From: Candidatus Poribacteria bacterium
GTDB lineage: Bacteria; Poribacteria; WGA-4E; WGA-3G
Assembly: GCA_022819945.1 (NCBI GenBank)
Contig: JAJEGI010000137.1
Coordinates: forward strand, 1 to 64,000
Length of the DNA stretch: 64,000 nucleotides
Direction of reading: 5' to 3'
Below the pieces are notes generated by a model, which saw nothing but the letters and a program-made list of their open reading frames with translations, had not been told where the DNA came from and made no database searches. Position 1 is the stretch's first letter. Every line of letters begins with the position of its first letter. The position numbers were made by a program, and so were the translations under genes. Shown here piece by piece: positions 60,843-64,000 of this stretch.

Positions 60843-60968
60843 ATAGGTGTTCCTCCTTCTGGAGTGTGTTTGGGTAATATGGGGAACCTGAAAACAGCCT
60901 TTGGGGTGGACTAATGGCGAGGCATTATCCGACACAGCTTATAATCAAATTTTATCAGGGTTAGATAT

Positions 60969-60997
60969 ATTCTATAGAAACGGACAAAATATGTCAA
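60969..60997 (-). promoter_or_regulatory. Sigma-70 promoter of the secreted protein gene
   Basis: On the minus strand TTGACA (plus 60992-60997) and TAGAAT (plus 60969-60974) are 17 bp apart, about 120 nt before ATG 60842. Confidence 0.6.
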
Positions 60998-61027
60998 TCT
61001 TTTTTCAGAAGTGTTCAGGAGAATAAA

Positions 61028-62086
61028 ATGAAAAAACCAGTCAGGGTAGGAATCATTGGGGTCGGCGGAACAATCAGCAGCACAACTGTGATTCTCAATG
61101 GTGAACCGAATGTGAAACTTGTCGCTTTGGCAGATTTAGACCCAGCACGCAGGAAAAGGGTCTTGGGCGACATTAAAGGTGTCCGCGTCTTCGACGATTA
61201 CAAGGAGATGTTCGACGCGTGTGATTTAGACGCGGTCTGCATAGGACTGCCGACGTGGATGCACGCGCCCGTTTCACTGGAAGCAGTAGAACGCGGAATG
61301 CATGTCCTCTGCGAAAAACCGCCCTCGAATGATGCAGCGGAGTTAATACCCGTCACACAACTTGCCGAAAGCAAGGGTTTGGTCTATATGTTTGTTCGGC
61401 AATCTCGGTTCACAGCGCAGTTGACGGAAGGCCGTAGACTCGTGCAAGCCGGAGAACTCGGTGATGTATACTACGCTGAGACTCGATGGATACGAACCCG
61501 TTGGTGTTCGGCACGCGGATGGCGGCACGATAAAGCAAAGGGTGGCGGTGTCCTTCTCGACCTCGGTATCCACGCTATTGACAATGTCTGGTTTATGATG
61601 GGGTGTCCACGTCCTACAGAGGCGATGGCTGGCTTATATTGTAACTTCGCCCATCTCGCACCCCCTGAGCAGACCTATACTGCAGACGATGCCGCGTGTG
61701 GGTTTGTGCGATTTGAGAACGGATGTACCTTACACTTCGCTGTCGCATTTTCGCTGAACACGACAAACCGGCACGCGCCAGCAAAAGGGAGCGATTTGGT
61801 CAAAAGCGAAGTTCAGGAATTCCACCTCTACGGCACCAAGGCAGGTCTTGAAAACGGAAAAATACTCGTTGGCACACCGGACGGCGTTAAGGTCAAGCCC
61901 ATGAAACCCGCACCGCAAAAGGCGGATGATATAACGCTTCAGGCACAAGAATTCATCCGAGCGATTCAGGAGGAAGACGAACCCCTCAATCCCGGTTCGG
62001 AAGCGGTGATGTTGATGCAGATGCTCGATGCAGCGATGAAATCGAGCGAAATTGGCAGTGCCGTCGCGATTCAACCTGTTTCATAA
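61028..62086 (+). CDS. Gfo/Idh/MocA-family oxidoreductase
   Basis: 352 residues; AGGAG before ATG 61028. N-terminal Rossmann domain with GIIGVGGTISSTTVI, DLDPARRKRVL, and the family EKP motif in GMHVLCEKPPSND. The C-terminal alpha/beta domain contains GGGVLLDLGIHAIDNVWFM, with the usual D-x-G-x-H catalytic pattern (Asp, His), and NGCTLHFAVAF. It oxidises or reduces a sugar or cyclitol with NAD(P). It is followed by a PhyH-type dioxygenase 20 bp later, a pairing common in organisms of this group. Confidence 0.9.
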   Translation: MKKPVRVGIIGVGGTISSTTVILNGEPNVKLVALADLDPARRKRVLGDIKGVRVFDDYKEMFDACDLDAVCIGLPTWMHAPVSLEAVERGMHVLCEKPPSNDAAELIPVTQLAESKGLVYMFVRQSRFTAQLTEGRRLVQAGELGDVYYAETRWIRTRWCSARGWRHDKAKGGGVLLDLGIHAIDNVWFMMGCPRPTEAMAGLYCNFAHLAPPEQTYTADDAACGFVRFENGCTLHFAVAFSLNTTNRHAPAKGSDLVKSEVQEFHLYGTKAGLENGKILVGTPDGVKVKPMKPAPQKADDITLQAQEFIRAIQEEDEPLNPGSEAVMLMQMLDAAMKSSEIGSAVAIQPVS

Positions 62087-62106
62087 CTTCAAAACGGAGA
62101 ATGGCA

Positions 62107-62988
62107 ATGTCTATACAACACAATCAAGGCGGACTCACAGCACAACAGAAGCAGCAATTCCACGAAGACGGTTTTCTATTTGTTCGGAACGTACTGCCAA
62201 ATGCAGCACTCCAACCGTTGATTGATGAGTTAGCGCAACGTGTTGATGATGGCACACAGGCGGCAGTCAAACACGGCATCCTTGACCCGTCGGATACTTA
62301 TGACGAGGCACCTTTTGATATGCGGCTGGGGATGGTATCAAATGCCTGTTCCGATCCGAACTGGATTTGGGGCAACTTTTTCCGCGACCAGAAGATTCGG
62401 ACTGCCGGGATGTTCACGCTCAGAACAGCACCCGCGCTCCTTGATGTGGTCGCATCCCTCATCGGTGATGAGATTTTAGCGCATCCACAATTTAATTATC
62501 GTGCCAAATTACCAAACCAAGACATTACGGTTATCCCGTGGCATCAAGATTTGGCGTATCTCATACCAGAAGAAGCAGGTGAGACATTGGTCGTGAACGT
62601 CTGGCTCCCGCTCATTCAGGCAACTGAGGAGAATGGGTGCATGCAAGTCATCCGAGGTTCGCACCGCTTTAATCTGATTGGACACAACTACCAAGATCCG
62701 ACGCCCGGACATACCGGAGGCAGAGGCATCAGCGATGCAGAATTGCCGCCCGGCGATGTTGTCACTGCTGAGCTTGATGCAGGTGATGTCTTGCTGACAA
62801 GTGAGCGGGTTGTCCACCGGGGTCTTCCGAACCGTTCCAATACTGTCCGTTGGAGTGTTGATACGCGCTACAGTCAAATCGGTTTACCGACAGGGCGTGC
62901 ATCCGTTCCCGGTTTCATCGCACGAAGTCGGACAAACCCTGAAAGCGTTGCAAAGTCCCATCACGACTGGAATCGCTTATTTACGTAG
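62107..62988 (+). CDS. Phytanoyl-CoA dioxygenase (PhyH) family protein
   Basis: 293 residues. ATG 62107 has GGAG at proper distance, whereas the ATG at 62101 is only one base after it. Fe(II)/2-oxoglutarate oxygenase: N-terminal LTAQQKQQFHEDGFLFVRNVL, the iron ligands His-x-Asp in PWHQDLAYL and distal His in SERVVHRGLPNRS, with 2-oxoglutarate-binding Arg in VRWSVDTRY. The family hydroxylates small carbon compounds, not only phytanoyl-CoA. It sits in an operon with the Gfo/Idh/MocA oxidoreductase, and the two may act in a common catabolic route on a sugar-like or lipid-like substrate. Confidence 0.88.
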   Translation: MSIQHNQGGLTAQQKQQFHEDGFLFVRNVLPNAALQPLIDELAQRVDDGTQAAVKHGILDPSDTYDEAPFDMRLGMVSNACSDPNWIWGNFFRDQKIRTAGMFTLRTAPALLDVVASLIGDEILAHPQFNYRAKLPNQDITVIPWHQDLAYLIPEEAGETLVVNVWLPLIQATEENGCMQVIRGSHRFNLIGHNYQDPTPGHTGGRGISDAELPPGDVVTAELDAGDVLLTSERVVHRGLPNRSNTVRWSVDTRYSQIGLPTGRASVPGFIARSRTNPESVAKSHHDWNRLFT

Positions 62989-63060
62989 GGCTGATGATAT
63001 CCTAATGTGTTATTCATGAAATTTTTTGACAGGGACACTTGGCAGGCTCACAAAAAAGTC

Positions 63061-63089
63061 TTGACACCCCCGAATTTTTGTGTTAGTCT
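63061..63089 (+). promoter_or_regulatory. Sigma-70 promoter of the LamG protein gene
   Basis: TTGACA (63061-63066), 17 bp, TAGTCT (63084-63089), about 60 nt before the ribosome binding site AAGGAG of the next gene. Confidence 0.65.
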
Positions 63090-63152
63090 GAAAGCGTATC
63101 AAATTGACCAAAGAGACTTTACTTACATCTACCTTAAAGGAGAAAATTGATT

Positions 63153-63920
63153 ATGATATATCGAATATTACTTTCACTGTTGATCCTCGCTGGATTGACA
63201 CTGATGCCTTTCAGTGCCACAGCGTTGGATCTAAAGGATAAGGAGTTACTGCTCTACGTTTCTTTCAACGAAGGCAAGGGAAAAGCGATAGAAGATCTTT
63301 CCCCACATGGAAACGACGGAGAGCTCGTCGGAGATGCGGATTGGGTTGACGGTAAATTCGGAAAAGCCTTGGGGTTCGAGCAAGCAGGCGAGGTCAAGAT
63401 GCCTTATATTGAACTCAACGAAAAGAGTTTTACCGTAACGATGTGGGTCAAGCCAGCATTGAGCGGCGGTGACCAGCAGTGTGTTTTCACACAGACGCAG
63501 GTCAACGCACAGAATACAAGCCTACACTATCGTATCTACAACAGCGGCACCGTTCGGATGGGGTTTTATTCCAATGACCTTGACGCACCTGCCGCCGTTG
63601 AGGCTGACAAGTGGGCACATATCACTTTCTGGCTGGATGTCAAAGGCAAATCCCGACAGATTTACATTGACGGTAAGTCTGTGGCAGAAGATCCAGGCAA
63701 AGCGGGGATTGAGTATCTCGGAACAGCAGGCGATACGATGATCGGCTCATGGGGCGCGACCGGACAAAAGTTCAACGGGATCATTGATGAAGTGACGGTC
63801 TGGGATCGGGCTTTGTCGGAAGACGATATCAAGCGAAGCATGGAAGATCTAACTGCTTTACCTGTAGACCCTGCCGATAAACTCACAACCACGTGGGCAA
63901 GTGTTAAAGCCTGGCGTTAG
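63153..63920 (+). CDS. Secreted LamG/concanavalin A-like protein with the K-L-x-x-T-W tail
   Basis: 255 residues from ATG 63153; an earlier TTG at 63147 sits only four bases after AAGGAG, so I prefer the ATG. Signal peptide ending SATALD. Residues about 32-235 are a LamG/ConA-like jelly roll: LLLYVSFNEGKGKAIEDLSP, GNDGELVGDADWVDGKFGKA, FTVTMWVKPA, WAHITFWLDVKGKSRQIYID, and IIDEVTVWDRALSEDDIKRS. It ends DKLTTTWASVKAWR. No catalytic residues are seen; a sugar-binding role on the cell surface is inferred. The 80 bp after the stop show only a small GTGCCA/TGGCAC hairpin. Confidence 0.8.
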   Translation: MIYRILLSLLILAGLTLMPFSATALDLKDKELLLYVSFNEGKGKAIEDLSPHGNDGELVGDADWVDGKFGKALGFEQAGEVKMPYIELNEKSFTVTMWVKPALSGGDQQCVFTQTQVNAQNTSLHYRIYNSGTVRMGFYSNDLDAPAAVEADKWAHITFWLDVKGKSRQIYIDGKSVAEDPGKAGIEYLGTAGDTMIGSWGATGQKFNGIIDEVTVWDRALSEDDIKRSMEDLTALPVDPADKLTTTWASVKAWR

Positions 63921-64000
63921 ATTTCCTTGTCGTGTGCCAATGTGTATTTATGTGGCACGCCGCGATAGAGACCCGACATTACACACTCGTAGGGGTTGGG

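Noticed and set aside
1..64000. tRNA, rRNA or known riboswitch genes
   Set aside because: I looked for typical T-arm and conserved-core sequences and saw none; a covariance search (tRNAscan-SE, Infernal/Rfam) would be needed to be certain.

Overview
The window looks like a chromosomal segment of a Gram-negative-type (diderm) bacterium of the candidate phylum Poribacteria or a close relative. This is inference from gene content. The evidence is a secreted WD40/dockerin protein ending in a PNPFNPETWIPYQ-type FlgD-like tail, a degraded formylglycine-generating-enzyme-like lipoprotein, Asp-box propellers, phytanoyl-CoA dioxygenase and Gfo/Idh/MocA oxidoreductase genes, LptF/LptG permeases and outer-membrane barrel proteins. 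No rRNA, tRNA, CRISPR array, phage or complete insertion sequence is visible.

Layout. 1-8.4 kb: a DUF5916-type outer-membrane protein, a lipoprotein, a graveyard of broken FlgD-tail and SUMF1 genes, then an intact 879-residue WD40-dockerin-FlgD protein. 8-15 kb: a GT39 glycosyltransferase, then a nitrogen locus in which a textbook sigma-54 promoter precedes an outer-membrane-like protein and an ammonium transporter, followed by a second Amt; two copies of a short terminal-inverted-repeat element sit here. 15-26 kb: a two-lobed esterase-like hydrolase overlapping a PD-(D/E)XK-like gene, a tandem pair of toxin-first HigBA-like modules with the stub of a third, purD, a RelA-type zinc-finger/winged-helix protein, a TonB-like VWA protein, an SDR with a LarE-tail-like miniprotein, a prenyl diphosphate synthase and a LacD-type aldolase. 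26-43 kb: lptF/lptG, an ICMT-like methyltransferase, secreted and NHL-propeller proteins, a catabolic group (epimerase, Rieske protein, SDR, gamma-glutamyltransferase), an M14 peptidase, nusB and a His-rich NicO metal transporter. 43-48 kb: an oxidoreductase and two half-size ABC exporters.

47.9-58.4 kb is the most unusual part. Two paralogous genes each encode an ECF sigma factor joined through one membrane helix to a large propeller-like domain with eight Asp-box motifs. They are interleaved with four genes for single-pass anchored proteins, at least three of which look related to one another. I read this as a candidate membrane-tethered sigma-factor signalling system. 58.7-64 kb: a MOSC protein with an apparently leaderless promoter coupled to nagB, two secreted proteins, an oxidoreductase and a PhyH dioxygenase.

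Cross-cutting signals: three unrelated secreted proteins end in the same short tail (K-L-x-x-T-W-x-x-x-K); several small TIR elements occur, two of them sharing a loop module; and many promoters are clear -35/-10 pairs with 17-bp spacing.
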